From NCBI GenBank assembly GCA_027364735.1, contig DAHXOT010000029.1, forward strand, positions 1-60,330: a DNA stretch of 60,330 nt. The letters run 5' to 3'. Source of the DNA: Hydrotalea sp. (GTDB lineage Bacteria; Bacteroidota; Bacteroidia; Chitinophagales; Chitinophagaceae). The first letter of the stretch is position 1. Each line of letters starts with the position of its first letter. The position numbers and the translations under genes are program-made. The notes under the pieces were generated by a model. The model ran no database searches and was not told where the DNA came from. It saw nothing but the letters and a program-made list of their open reading frames with translations. Positions 9,347 to 18,551 of this stretch are shown in pieces.

Positions 9347-10543
9347 TTATGGCTGCTTTTTCGAATACACCAACAAAGCCTTTTCGAGGCAATCCATTGC
9401 CGCATTGATATCATTTAAATTTAAAACATACGCCAATCTCACTTCCTGCTTGCCCAAACCGGCAGTACCATAAAAACCGCTTGCAGGTGCTAACATTACC
9501 GTTTGCTGTTGATACTCGAACTTTTCCAATAACCACTGACAAAAAGCATCTGCATTGTTAACAGGTAATTGAGCGATTACATAAAAAGCACCTCCGGGAG
9601 TAGGGCAAATTACTCCATCCATGGCAACTAACCGCTTCACAATCAGGTCTCTTCGTGCTTTGTATTCGGCTTTGGTAGTATTAAAATAATCAGCAGGTAA
9701 ATCAATGGCAGCCTCTGCTGCAATTTGAGCAAAAGAAGGCGGACTTAACCTTGCTTGTGCAAACTTCATTACTGCATCTAATACCAATTTATTTTTTGTT
9801 ACCAATGCCCCAATTCTGCCACCGCAAGCACTATATCGCTTGCTAATGGTATCCATTAAAATCACATTTTCATCAACATCTTTTAAATGCATTGCACTTA
9901 TATGCGTTCCTTCATAACAAAATTCCCTGTAAGCTTCGTCTGAGAATAAATATAAATTGTATTTTAAAATTATTTGTCTTAAGGCCTCCATTTCTTCTTT
10001 CGTATACAAATATCCCGTAGGATTATTAGGATTACAAATAATAATTGCTTTTGTTTTAGGAGTAATCTTTTTTTCAAATTCTTCAATTGCGGGCAATCCA
10101 AATCCGTTTTCAATAACCGAGGTTACGGGCACAACAGTTACACCTGCTGCAACAGCAAAGCCATTATAATTTGCATAAAAAGGCTCGGGAATTATTACTT
10201 CATCGCCAGCATCTAAACAAGCCATCATACCAAATAAAATAGCTTCACTGCCACCTGTTGTAATAATTATTTGGTTATAATCAACATCAATACCCACCAC
10301 TTTATAATATGTTACCAATTTTCTTCTATAGCTTTCATTTCCGGCGCTATGGCTATATTCTAATACTTTTAAATCGCTATTTCGTACTGCATCTAAAATA
10401 GGTTTAGGCGTTTCAATATCGGGCTGACCAATATTTAAATGGTATACTTTGATGCCTCTTTTTTTTGCAGCTTCTGCATAAGGCACTAATTTTCTTATGG
10501 GTGATGGCGGCATTAAATTACCGCGATTACTGATAGTTAACAT
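9347..10543 (-). CDS. PLP-dependent class I/II aminotransferase (AspC-like)
   Basis: 398-residue cytoplasmic aminotransferase that moves amino groups between an amino acid and a 2-oxo acid. Fold-type I signatures: NPNNPTGYLYTKEE (substrate/PLP contact), SDEAYREF (Asp that binds the pyridine nitrogen), and the PLP lysine in DTISKRYSACGGRIGAL. A C-terminal Arg-containing segment (KQEVRLAYVLN) would bind the carboxylate. It is closest in style to Bacteroidota aspartate aminotransferases, but specificity cannot be settled by eye. It is a single-gene unit with its own terminator. Confidence 0.9.
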   Translation of the reverse strand: MLTISNRGNLMPPSPIRKLVPYAEAAKKRGIKVYHLNIGQPDIETPKPILDAVRNSDLKVLEYSHSAGNESYRRKLVTYYKVVGIDVDYNQIIITTGGSEAILFGMMACLDAGDEVIIPEPFYANYNGFAVAAGVTVVPVTSVIENGFGLPAIEEFEKKITPKTKAIIICNPNNPTGYLYTKEEMEALRQIILKYNLYLFSDEAYREFCYEGTHISAMHLKDVDENVILMDTISKRYSACGGRIGALVTKNKLVLDAVMKFAQARLSPPSFAQIAAEAAIDLPADYFNTTKAEYKARRDLIVKRLVAMDGVICPTPGGAFYVIAQLPVNNADAFCQWLLEKFEYQQQTVMLAPASGFYGTAGLGKQEVRLAYVLNLNDINAAMDCLEKALLVYSKKQP

Positions 10544-10571
10544 ACTACAAATGTAATGGCATTAGCATAAA

Positions 10572-10600
10572 AAAAGCTGTTGCTAAAAACAACAGCTTTT
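10572..10600 (-). terminator. Terminator of the DUF1573 pair
   Basis: Perfect 11-bp stem (AAAAGCTGTTG at 10572-10582, CAACAGCTTTT at 10590-10600) with a 7-base loop, flanked by A and T runs on both sides. It sits 17 bases past the DUF1573 stop, and could work in both directions. Confidence 0.85.
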
Positions 10601-10617
10601 AATTAAAAACTTATTTT

Positions 10618-10989
10618 CTAACTTTTGGGTAATAACACTTCTCCTTGAATAGTTAGAATTACAGGTTTATCGTAATTAGCAAATTTTACAGTTACCTTTT
10701 TCGAAAAAACACCCGATAAAGCTGCATTGTAAGTAACTTTTATTTTTCCTGTAGCACCTTTTGCAATTGGCACTTTAGGATAATCGGGAGTGGTACATCC
10801 GCATTCGGCAGTTGCAATTTCAATTACTAAAGGTTTTGTAGTGGTGTTTTTAAAAGTAAACACGTACGATGCAGGAACACCTTTTTTAATTTTTCCAAAA
10901 GAATGCGTTACTGTTGAAAACTGAGCAGGGTTTTGTGCAAAGCCTGTTAAACAAATTCCAATAAATGCTGCAAGAAGAATTTTTTTCAT
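10618..10989 (-). CDS. DUF1573 domain exported protein
   Basis: 123-residue protein: signal peptide (to about residue 18, GFAQ) followed by one DUF1573 domain, an immunoglobulin-like fold common in Bacteroidota envelopes. The conserved motif ATAECGCTTPDYPKVPI is present, with two Cys around a Gly. The role of the domain is not established. It lies 31 bases downstream of a second DUF1573 gene on the same strand, so the two look like a tandem duplication in one operon. Confidence 0.85.
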   Translation of the reverse strand: MKKILLAAFIGICLTGFAQNPAQFSTVTHSFGKIKKGVPASYVFTFKNTTTKPLVIEIATAECGCTTPDYPKVPIAKGATGKIKVTYNAALSGVFSKKVTVKFANYDKPVILTIQGEVLLPKS

Positions 10990-11020
10990 TGCTGTTTAAT
11001 TTTTATATACTTATTGATAA

Positions 11021-11488
11021 TTAATTGCCGGGTAATGGATTTTTTTGATTTGGCTGAGCAGAAGAATTAGTAGTTGGGGTATTAGAATTGCCTGTATAAG
11101 TTTCTCCTTTAAAATTCAAGGATTTACTAACCGTACCATTATTAAAAAATAATGTTGCCGATTTTGAAAAATTACCAATTGCATTTCCGCTAAAACCCAA
11201 TGTAACTATAATTGTTTCACCGGGTGCAAATTTTTTACCTTTCTCGTATTTAGGCGTAGTACAACCACAACCTACTTGTACATTATCGAGCGATGCCGAA
11301 TCGGTGCCAATATTTTTAATAAGCACATCATATTGAACAGGCTTTCCGTAGGGTATTTTACCAAAATCGTACTGATCGTTTTTAAATTCAAATAATTTAG
11401 TAATATCTTTTGCTATATTATTCGGATACTGGGCATAAACAGTGCAAACACCACTCAGCATAAAAACAATAAAAAATAATTTTTTCAT
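11021..11488 (-). CDS. DUF1573 domain exported protein, paralogue
   Basis: 155-residue paralogue of the next gene: signal peptide (to about residue 19, VYAQ), DUF1573 core with VGCGCTTPKYEKGKKF, and a low-complexity Asn/Thr/Ser/Gln/Pro tail of about 30 residues (TGNSNTPTTNSSAQPNQK). The tail suggests a surface-exposed or linker segment. It is the first gene of the pair. Confidence 0.82.
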   Translation of the reverse strand: MKKLFFIVFMLSGVCTVYAQYPNNIAKDITKLFEFKNDQYDFGKIPYGKPVQYDVLIKNIGTDSASLDNVQVGCGCTTPKYEKGKKFAPGETIIVTLGFSGNAIGNFSKSATLFFNNGTVSKSLNFKGETYTGNSNTPTTNSSAQPNQKNPLPGN

Positions 11489-11655
11489 TTTCCTTACTAA
11501 TTTTAGAAAGAATAAAATTAGGTATAATGCATTATTAAAACCGTGTAATTGTGTAAAAATTATGCCAAATACACAATTTTAAAGAATCTTCTTATATTGT
11601 ACTACCATTCTTTCCACAAGAAAATTAGAAATATTTCTATTGCTGTTGTAATATT

Positions 11656-11663
11656 TAATTTTG
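11656..11663 (+). promoter_or_regulatory. Candidate Bacteroidota -7 element for the fused E1 gene
   Basis: TAATTTTG matches TAnnTTTG exactly and ends 4 bases before the ATG at 11668. If it is used, the transcript would be nearly leaderless from that ATG, or the true start would be the internal Met at 11704. No strong Shine-Dalgarno is needed in this phylum. Confidence 0.45.
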
Positions 11664-11667
11664 TTTC

Positions 11668-14058
11668 ATGGAACAAACCATTACCTTGGCATATAAAGAT
11701 GATATGCTCTCATACGAAGGTTTTAAAAATCAAGTATTAGACGACTATAAAACTGCATTTATTAGTCGTGAAGCCAGTTTAATCGGGCGTCGTGAAGTAT
11801 TAACCGGCAAAGCCAAATTTGGCATTTTTGGCGATGGAAAAGAGTTAGCCCAAATTGCCGCAGCCAAATTTTTTAAAGCCGGAGATTTTAGAGCAGGATA
11901 TTACCGTGATCAAACTTTTATGTTTGCTACAGGATTGGCAAGTATTGAACAATTTTTTGCACAATTATTTTCGGATCCTGATATAAACAATGATCCGTTT
12001 AGTGCAGGCAGACAAATGGTTTCACACTTTGCAACCAGAATTGTAGATGAAAATGGGTATTGGTTAGATTTAGCCAATAGAAAAAATATAAGCTCCGATA
12101 TGGCGCCTACAGCATCGCAAATGCCAAGAGCTTTAGGTTTAGCATTTGCTTCAAAATGTTTTAGAAATACACCCCAATTACAATCTTTTCACGAATTAAG
12201 TCATAATGGCAATGAAGTTTGTTTTTGTACAATTGGTGATGCGTCAACAAGCGAGGGGCATTTTTGGGAAACAGTAAATGCAGCAGGAGTATTGCAAGTG
12301 CCTTTGGCAATTTTTGTGTGGGATGATGGATATGGCATTTCGGTTCCAAAAGCATATCAAACTACAAAAGGTTCTATTTCAGAAGCTTTAAACGGATTTG
12401 TAAAGAAAGAAGGCACCAATGGAATAGATATTTATAAAGTAAAAGCATGGGATTATGCCGGTATGTGCGAAGTATTTGAACAAGGCATTCAAAAAATAAG
12501 AGACACGCATACACCTGCTGTATTTCATGTAGAAGAAGTAACACAACCTCAAGGGCACTCTACCAGTGGAAGCCATGAGAGATATAAAGATCCTAAACGT
12601 TTAGAATGGGAAAGAGAGTGGGACTGTATAAAAAAATTTAGAGAATGGATATTAACAAACAATATTGCCACTGCCGATGAATTAAATGAAATAGACTATA
12701 AAGCAAAAGATTTTGTAAGAGAGTCGAAAATTAAAGCATGGGAAAAATTTCATGCACCAATAAAAATACAAGTAAGTCAATCGGTAGAGCTAATTAAAGA
12801 AATGATGGTTAATGATATTGAAACTTACAATTTCTTACAACAATTAGCCTCCGATTTGCAAAGCAATATTGAACCATTACGCAGAGATGTATTGCGCACT
12901 TTATCCTTAGCAATAGAAGCTGCACCACAATCTCCATCGGTTCAATCAATTCAAACATATTATCATTCTATACTCGAAGAAAGTAAAAAATTATACAATT
13001 CATTTTTATACAATGAAGGTCCGAAAAGTGCCTTACATGTTGAAGAAATAAAACCTTTCATTTCTTTTGATGCACCTACCATTAATGGATATGAGGTATT
13101 AAACAAATATTTTGATACACTATTTTCTCATAACCCATTAGTATTTGCTTTTGGAGAAGATGTTGGATACATTGGTGATGTAAACCAAGGTTTTGCCGGT
13201 TTACAAATTAAACATGGCAAAGAAAGAATTTTTGATACAGGAATTAGAGAATTAACCATTATGGGGCAGGCTATTGGAATGGCCTTACGTGGATTAAGAC
13301 CAATTGCCGAAATTCAGTATTTAGATTATTTATTGTATGGCTTACAAACATTAAGTGATGATGCAGCCACTACTCATTTTAGAACTTATGGACAACAGAG
13401 TTGCCCTATAATTATTAGAACAAGGGGACATAGATTAGAAGGCATTTGGCATAGCGGCAGCCCAATGGGAATGATTATTCATGCACTTAGAGGCATGTAT
13501 GTTTGTGTTCCAAGAAATATGGTTCAAGCAACTGGCATGTACAATACTTTATTGCGTAGCAACGATCCGGCAATTGTAATTGAATGTTTAAATGGCTACA
13601 GATTAAAAGAAAAGTTACCTGCCAATTTATTAGAATTTACTGTTCCATTAGGCATTCCAGAAATTATTAAAGAAGGAACAGATATTACCATTGTTTCGTA
13701 CGGATCTACTTTAAGAATTATTCAAGATGCCACAGATAGATTAGATAAATTAGGCATTAGTTGTGAAGTAATAGACGTTCAAACACTACTTCCATTCGAT
13801 ATTCATCATCAAATTATAGAATCATTGAAAAAAACCAATCGCATTTTATTTGTAGATGAAGATGTTCCCGGAGGTACTGCTGCTTACATGTATAATAAAG
13901 TAATGGAAGAGCAAGGTGGTTATCAATGGTTAGATGTTGCACCTAAAACTTTAACAGCACAACCACATCGACCATCTTATGGAAGTGATGGAGATTATTT
14001 TAGTAAACCAAATGCGGAGGATATTATACGTGTGGTACAACAAATGGTAGCAGAATAA
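11668..14058 (+). CDS. Fused E1alpha-E1beta 2-oxoacid dehydrogenase (796 aa)
   Basis: Single-chain thiamine-diphosphate E1 component of a 2-oxoacid dehydrogenase complex, probably acting on branched-chain or related 2-oxo acids. The E1alpha half covers about residues 1-390 (RAGYYRDQTFMFATG; TPP segment GDASTSEGHFWE ... FVWDDGYGISV). After a helical linker comes the E1beta half from about residue 455 (FAFGEDVGYIGDVNQGF; FDTGIRELTIMGQAIGMA; EIQYLDYLLYGLQTL). The usual GDG-N TPP motif is altered to GDA and WDDGY, with Asp where Asn normally binds the metal. It is about 110 residues longer than the second fused E1 in this window. A start at the internal Met (11704) is possible. No E2 or E3 gene is adjacent. 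Confidence 0.85.
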   Translation: MEQTITLAYKDDMLSYEGFKNQVLDDYKTAFISREASLIGRREVLTGKAKFGIFGDGKELAQIAAAKFFKAGDFRAGYYRDQTFMFATGLASIEQFFAQLFSDPDINNDPFSAGRQMVSHFATRIVDENGYWLDLANRKNISSDMAPTASQMPRALGLAFASKCFRNTPQLQSFHELSHNGNEVCFCTIGDASTSEGHFWETVNAAGVLQVPLAIFVWDDGYGISVPKAYQTTKGSISEALNGFVKKEGTNGIDIYKVKAWDYAGMCEVFEQGIQKIRDTHTPAVFHVEEVTQPQGHSTSGSHERYKDPKRLEWEREWDCIKKFREWILTNNIATADELNEIDYKAKDFVRESKIKAWEKFHAPIKIQVSQSVELIKEMMVNDIETYNFLQQLASDLQSNIEPLRRDVLRTLSLAIEAAPQSPSVQSIQTYYHSILEESKKLYNSFLYNEGPKSALHVEEIKPFISFDAPTINGYEVLNKYFDTLFSHNPLVFAFGEDVGYIGDVNQGFAGLQIKHGKERIFDTGIRELTIMGQAIGMALRGLRPIAEIQYLDYLLYGLQTLSDDAATTHFRTYGQQSCPIIIRTRGHRLEGIWHSGSPMGMIIHALRGMYVCVPRNMVQATGMYNTLLRSNDPAIVIECLNGYRLKEKLPANLLEFTVPLGIPEIIKEGTDITIVSYGSTLRIIQDATDRLDKLGISCEVIDVQTLLPFDIHHQIIESLKKTNRILFVDEDVPGGTAAYMYNKVMEEQGGYQWLDVAPKTLTAQPHRPSYGSDGDYFSKPNAEDIIRVVQQMVAE

Positions 14059-14126
14059 TTTTTATTTACTTTTTAAATACAAGCTAATAAATAAATAAAT
14101 GATAGGAATTGAGATGAGGAGTAATA

Positions 14127-14927
14127 TCAGTTATCATCGTTATTCATAATCTCAGTTCCTGCATTTAGTAAGTCTTCTTCTCTATTTTCATTCCATTCAA
14201 TAATAAAATTATTTCTTCCTTCTCCCATTAATAATTTCATGTATTTCTGTTGAACCAATTCGAGTAAGGATAGAAAAAGAAATATAGCATGAATACGGTT
14301 TTCACAAACCATAAATATTTTTTCGAATGAAACGGTTTTCTCTTTTTCAATTGTTTGTAAAACATATTCCCGAGTACCTTCAATAGTATAATTATATTTT
14401 ACAACAGTATGTACAGGCTTATTGGTTCGCTCATTTAAACGCTGCATTACACGTTCAAATGTTTTCATTAATTTAAATAAGGTAATAGACTGAATTTCCG
14501 TTCCTTCACCAGCTTGTTCGCCAATTTCCGAAAGCTCTTTTTGCAAATTGCCTCTTTTAACCATTAACAATCTTTGAGCTTCCATTTCGGCCATTTGTGC
14601 AGCAGCTTCTTTAAATTTTTTGTATTCTAAAATTTTATCAATCAGTTCTTGTCTGGGATCTATTTCGTTACCATGAGCATCAATTTCTTTTCGAGGCAAT
14701 AACATTTTTGCTTTAATACGCATTAAAGTAGAAACAAATAAAATAAACTCGCTGCTTAATTCAATATTTAATTGTTTTTGCTCATGAATGTATTCCAAAA
14801 AATCTTTCGTTATTTTATAGATAGGAATGTTATAAATATCTAATTCATCTCTTTCAATAAAAAAAAGTAACAGATCGAACGGACCTTCAAACTGGTCTAA
14901 CTTAATTTGGTAACTGGGTGAATTCAC
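14127..14927 (-). CDS. scpA: Segregation and condensation protein A
   Basis: Kleisin subunit of the SMC-ScpAB chromosome condensation complex, cytoplasmic and nucleoid-associated. The N-terminal kleisin motif is clear: YQIKLDQFEGPFDLLLFFIERDELDIYNIPI, then VSTLMRIKAKMLLPRK, with a C-terminal winged-helix region (FEKIFMVCENRIHAIFLFLSLLELVQQ). I place the start at GTG 14927 because family members begin just before the SYQIKL segment. A TTG ten codons upstream keeps the frame open, and no ATG is available. The scpB gene is not nearby. A polar acidic tail ends the protein. Confidence 0.88.
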   Translation of the reverse strand: MNSPSYQIKLDQFEGPFDLLLFFIERDELDIYNIPIYKITKDFLEYIHEQKQLNIELSSEFILFVSTLMRIKAKMLLPRKEIDAHGNEIDPRQELIDKILEYKKFKEAAAQMAEMEAQRLLMVKRGNLQKELSEIGEQAGEGTEIQSITLFKLMKTFERVMQRLNERTNKPVHTVVKYNYTIEGTREYVLQTIEKEKTVSFEKIFMVCENRIHAIFLFLSLLELVQQKYMKLLMGEGRNNFIIEWNENREEDLLNAGTEIMNNDDN

Positions 14928-15005
14928 TTTATAACACTTTAAATGCAAATAAAACAATTAGCAGAGTATAATACTACTGCAAAAACATTTTTTTATCCAC
15001 CAATT

Positions 15006-15031
15006 AAAAACCCCACCAATCAATAGTGGGG
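15006..15031 (-). terminator. Terminator of mscL
   Basis: Perfect 6-bp GC-rich stem (CCCCAC at 15011-15016, GTGGGG at 15026-15031), 9-base loop, followed on the minus strand by five T (15006-15010). It lies 15 bases past the mscL stop. Confidence 0.8.
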
Positions 15032-15045
15032 CGTATTGATTAACA

Positions 15046-15480
15046 TTATTTTTTTAGCGAATCTCTTATTTCCATTAATATCGCATCGGTAGAAGATGTT
15101 TTTGGAACAGAAGAAGGAGCAGTTTCTTCCTTTTTCTTGGCAGCATTGATTGCCTTAATTACCAAAAACACAGCAAAAGCTACTATAATAAAATCGAGTA
15201 CATTAGTAATAAATACACCATATTTTACCGATACTTCAGGTGCTGCTTTAGTAATTACATTTCCGGCAGCATCTTTAGTTGCTGTAACAGCATCTTTAAG
15301 TATTAACTTCTTATCGTTAAAATCAATACCGCCGGTTAACATGCCAATTAAAGGCATTACAACACCATCAACAAAAGCCGAAACAATTTTACCAAATGAA
15401 GCACCCATTACAAAAGCAACTGCAGTATCAATTAAATTGCCACGCATGGCAAATTCTTTAAACTCTTTTATAAAAGACAT
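15046..15480 (-). CDS. mscL: Large-conductance mechanosensitive channel
   Basis: 144-residue inner-membrane channel that opens under hypo-osmotic stress. The N-terminal amphipathic helix and TM1 match the family: EFKEFAMRGNLIDTAVAFVMGASFGKIVSAFVDGVVMPLIG. A periplasmic loop is followed by TM2 (GVFITNVLDFIIVAFAVFLVIKAIN) and a charged C-terminal helix bundle. Length is normal. It is a single gene with its own terminator. Confidence 0.96.
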   Translation of the reverse strand: MSFIKEFKEFAMRGNLIDTAVAFVMGASFGKIVSAFVDGVVMPLIGMLTGGIDFNDKKLILKDAVTATKDAAGNVITKAAPEVSVKYGVFITNVLDFIIVAFAVFLVIKAINAAKKKEETAPSSVPKTSSTDAILMEIRDSLKK

Positions 15481-15626
15481 ATTTCATAATTTGATGAATA
15501 GTTAAGTTAACAGCTTTTATTGAAATACTAAAATTTTATTAGTGGTTCTATAATTATTACTGAAGGTTTAAATAATTTATAGCATATTGCTATTGAAAAA
15601 AATAATATTTGCCAAAACTTTTTGTA

Positions 15627-16532
15627 TTGAAAAACAAATTAATTAACTGGTTACTATTTGCAGCTTTATCATTTATATGGGGAAGTTCCTTTGTTCTTAT
15701 GAAAGAAGGACTTAAAAGCCTCTCGGCTTATGAAGTAGCAACTATAAGAATTTTAAGTGCAGGATTAGTTTTAATTCCGTTTGCTTATAAAGCATTAAAA
15801 CAAATTCCAAAACAAAAATTGGGATTAATAATTCTATCGGGATTGTTGGGAAGTTTTTTCCCTGCATTTTTATTTTGCATAGCCGAAACTAAAATTGATA
15901 GTGCATTAGCAGGCATATTAAATGCACTTACCACTTTATTTGCTTTTATTATTGGTATTTTATTTTATGATATGAAAGCAGAATTAAAAAAAATAATAGG
16001 TATAGTTGTTGGATTTATTGGGTTATTAATTTTGTTTGGTGGAAATGGAAAGATTGATTTAAAAAACACCGAATATGCTTCTCTTATTTTAATTGCAACT
16101 ATTTTTTATGGAGTAAATGTAAATATGGTTGGAAAACATATGAAAGGAATTAGCTCGCTTAATATTGCAACCATAGCATTTGTTTTTTTAATTATTCCAT
16201 GTATTATTATTCTATGGATTACCGGTTTTTTTGCTCTGCCATTTAATACGGCAAATATAGTTTCCATATCAGCAAGTTCAGTATTAGGTATAATGGGTAC
16301 GGCAGTAGCTTCCATTCTTTTTTATATGCTAATTAAAAGAGCAGGAGCATTGTTTTCGTCCATGGTTACCTACGGAATTCCATTTGTTGCTGTTTTTTGG
16401 GGAATCGTTTTAGGAGAAGAAATTACATTTATGCAACTTTTTAGTTTGGGCATTATTTTATTAGGCGTGTACATTACTAATTACAATAAAAATCCCTTCT
16501 CAAAAAAAGCGGGGGTTGTGAGAAGGGATTGA
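15627..16532 (+). CDS. EamA/DMT-superfamily transporter
   Basis: Inner-membrane exporter with ten TM segments in two EamA repeats, of the RhaT/YdcZ-like drug/metabolite type. The first repeat begins INWLLFAALSFIWGSSFVLMKEGL (the WGSSF motif is typical), and the second begins near YASLILIATIFYGVNVNMVGKHM. I prefer the TTG at 15627 (MKNKLINWLL), which gives a short basic head before TM1; a TTG six codons earlier is also possible, and no ATG fits. The last codons overlap an inverted repeat that terminates the convergent frr gene. Substrate unknown. Confidence 0.85.
   Translation: MKNKLINWLLFAALSFIWGSSFVLMKEGLKSLSAYEVATIRILSAGLVLIPFAYKALKQIPKQKLGLIILSGLLGSFFPAFLFCIAETKIDSALAGILNALTTLFAFIIGILFYDMKAELKKIIGIVVGFIGLLILFGGNGKIDLKNTEYASLILIATIFYGVNVNMVGKHMKGISSLNIATIAFVFLIIPCIIILWITGFFALPFNTANIVSISASSVLGIMGTAVASILFYMLIKRAGALFSSMVTYGIPFVAVFWGIVLGEEITFMQLFSLGIILLGVYITNYNKNPFSKKAGVVRRD
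16491..16530 (-). terminator. frr terminator embedded in the 3' end of the DMT gene
   Basis: Perfect 12-bp stem (AATCCCTTCTCA at 16491-16502, TGAGAAGGGATT at 16519-16530) with a 16-base loop. On the minus strand it follows the frr stop and runs into TTTTT (16488-16492). It lies wholly inside the last codons of the convergent transporter gene. Confidence 0.75.
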
Positions 16533-16557
16533 AAAACATCAATAACTTATTGAATAG

Positions 16558-17121
16558 TTAAACACTCATCATTTCTTTTTCTTTAGCAGTTAAATGCTTA
16601 TCTACTAATAAAATAAATTTATCGGTAACTTCCTGAATAGATTTTTCAGCATCTTTTGCTGCATCTTCACTTAATCCATCTTTTTGCAATTTCTTAATAT
16701 GCTCAATAGCATCTCGCCGAATACTGCGTATGGCTACTTTTGCATGTTCGCCTTCGCCACTCGCTTTTTTAAATAATTCTCTTCTTCTTTCTTCGGTTAA
16801 TGGTGGAAGAAATAATCGAATTTGGTTACCATCGTTTTGAGGAGTAATGCCAATATTTGCTTGCATAATTGCTTTTTCAATATGGCTAAGCATATTTTTT
16901 TCCCAAGGTTGAATACTTAAAGTTCTTGCATCTAATACACTAATATTAGCAACCTGATTAATAAGTGTAGGAGCTCCGTAATAGTCAACATGAATGCCAT
17001 CTAACATAGTGGGGTTGGCTTTGCCGGCTCGTATTTTTGTAAGTTCTACTTCTAAATGACTAATTGCCTTTTTCATAGCATCATCAGTATCCATAAAAAT
17101 GAGATCTAATTCATCAGACAT
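16558..17121 (-). CDS. frr: Ribosome recycling factor
   Basis: 187-residue protein that, with EF-G, splits the post-termination ribosome. Family motifs: ELTKIRAGKANPTMLDGIHVDYYGAPTLINQVANI, ARTLSIQPWEK, IGITPQNDGNQIRLFLPPLTEERRREL. The ATG at 17121 (MSDELDL) fits the known length better than the in-frame start seven codons earlier. In Bacteroidota frr usually follows pyrH; here the upstream gene on this strand is a WecA/MraY-type transferase 99 bases away. Confidence 0.97.
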   Translation of the reverse strand: MSDELDLIFMDTDDAMKKAISHLEVELTKIRAGKANPTMLDGIHVDYYGAPTLINQVANISVLDARTLSIQPWEKNMLSHIEKAIMQANIGITPQNDGNQIRLFLPPLTEERRRELFKKASGEGEHAKVAIRSIRRDAIEHIKKLQKDGLSEDAAKDAEKSIQEVTDKFILLVDKHLTAKEKEMMSV

Positions 17122-17219
17122 AATAATATCTTTTAAAAGCAAATCTAATAAATCATTACAAAATATATAGTGAAAATACAGTTACACGAAAGGAAAATAA
17201 AAATAAGATGCATTTGAAG

Positions 17220-18368
17220 TTAGTCTTTATCGGCAATTTTACCTTTATCGTTCAGGAAGCTTACAAAATTTCTTACCTTTTTTAAATTAGCATCTTCCAT
17301 TAATTTTTCTCCTTTTACAACCGTTAATTTAGCTATGCGTGGCTTGGCATGAAAAATAAAATATACAGATGTAAAAAAAGATACAATAAGTAATAATATA
17401 ACTTTTGTTGTGCCAATTGGTAATATTAAATAAGTAATTACTGTTATTAATACTGATGATGCCCCCATCATTAAAGTAACAGCCGTATGAGAAAATCCTT
17501 TATCCAATAAAACATGGTGCAGATGATTATTATCGGGGGAGAAAGGAGATCGGCCATGCAAAATTCTTATTCCAAAAACACGTAAAGTATCTAATAACGG
17601 AATAGCCAATATACCAAACCCCATTGCGGGCGAAGCTAAAACAGGTAAAATATGCGAGTTTTCTGCGGTTTCAATAAACCTAATTACTAAAATGGCATTT
17701 ACCAATCCGCTTAACATAGATCCTCCATCACCCATAAAAATTCGGGCCGGTGCAAAATTATAAATTAAAAATGCAATTAAACTGGCAACAAATGTAAAAC
17801 CCATCAATGCAAAAAATAAATCGCCGTTCATTATAAAAAATGCTGAAAGAAATGAAACAGAAATAATACTAATTATAGCAGCCAAGCCATCAACTCCATC
17901 AATTAAATTAAAAGCATTCATTACAACAATTAAGGTAATTAAAGATAAAAAATAGCTAAAAGCAGGATCTATTGTTGTAATAGATAAAAAGCCATGCATA
18001 TTAGTAATTAATAAATTGGCTTTAAACATTAAAATAGCGGCAACAATTAATTGGCCCATTAATTTTTTCATAGGAGTAATCATTAAAACATCATCTTTTA
18101 CTCCAACAAAAAATATGATAACAAATGTGGCCATAATATATTGAAACGAACCAACTACAGCATTTATATTGGCCATAACCAATACTGCAACCATAAATCC
18201 GCCAAAAATGGCTAACCCACCAATAGAAGGTATGGGATGGCTATGTAATTTTCTTTCATAATCGGGATGATCGTATATTCCATTTGCATTAGCTACCATA
18301 ATAATGATAGGAATTGCGTAAAAGGTTAATACAAAAGCAAGAATCCCACTTATAATTATTTGTTCCAT
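17220..18368 (-). CDS. Polyprenyl-phosphate sugar-1-phosphate transferase (WecA/MraY family)
   Basis: 382-residue integral membrane enzyme that loads a UDP-linked amino-sugar phosphate onto undecaprenyl phosphate to start glycan synthesis. About eleven TM segments. Catalytic signatures: GVKDDVLMITP (Asp pair), NAFNLIDGVDGLAA, ARIFMGDGGSMLSG, and the HGRSPFSPDNNHLHH loop typical of WecA rather than MraY. I start at ATG 18368 (MEQIIISG), directly before TM1. It stands alone here without glycosyltransferase neighbours. Confidence 0.92.
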   Translation of the reverse strand: MEQIIISGILAFVLTFYAIPIIIMVANANGIYDHPDYERKLHSHPIPSIGGLAIFGGFMVAVLVMANINAVVGSFQYIMATFVIIFFVGVKDDVLMITPMKKLMGQLIVAAILMFKANLLITNMHGFLSITTIDPAFSYFLSLITLIVVMNAFNLIDGVDGLAAIISIISVSFLSAFFIMNGDLFFALMGFTFVASLIAFLIYNFAPARIFMGDGGSMLSGLVNAILVIRFIETAENSHILPVLASPAMGFGILAIPLLDTLRVFGIRILHGRSPFSPDNNHLHHVLLDKGFSHTAVTLMMGASSVLITVITYLILPIGTTKVILLLIVSFFTSVYFIFHAKPRIAKLTVVKGEKLMEDANLKKVRNFVSFLNDKGKIADKD

Positions 18369-18551
18369 TAATAAAAATTTAAATTTCAAACAGGGGTTCT
18401 TGATTTTTCAAACGGGATGGAGGTTGCAAGGTAATAAGGTTTTAATAAACAAATTGGTTTATAATTAAAATTTAATTTTTTCTAAACAATAATAGACTGG
18501 TTTTAGCAAAAAGATGCTTTTATACTTATTTTCGCTGTCTGAAAAAAAAAT

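Noticed and set aside
15137-15505. 122-codon plus-strand frame opposite mscL
   Set aside because: Antisense shadow of a clear mscL gene; the low-complexity Thr/Ser composition is typical of shadows.
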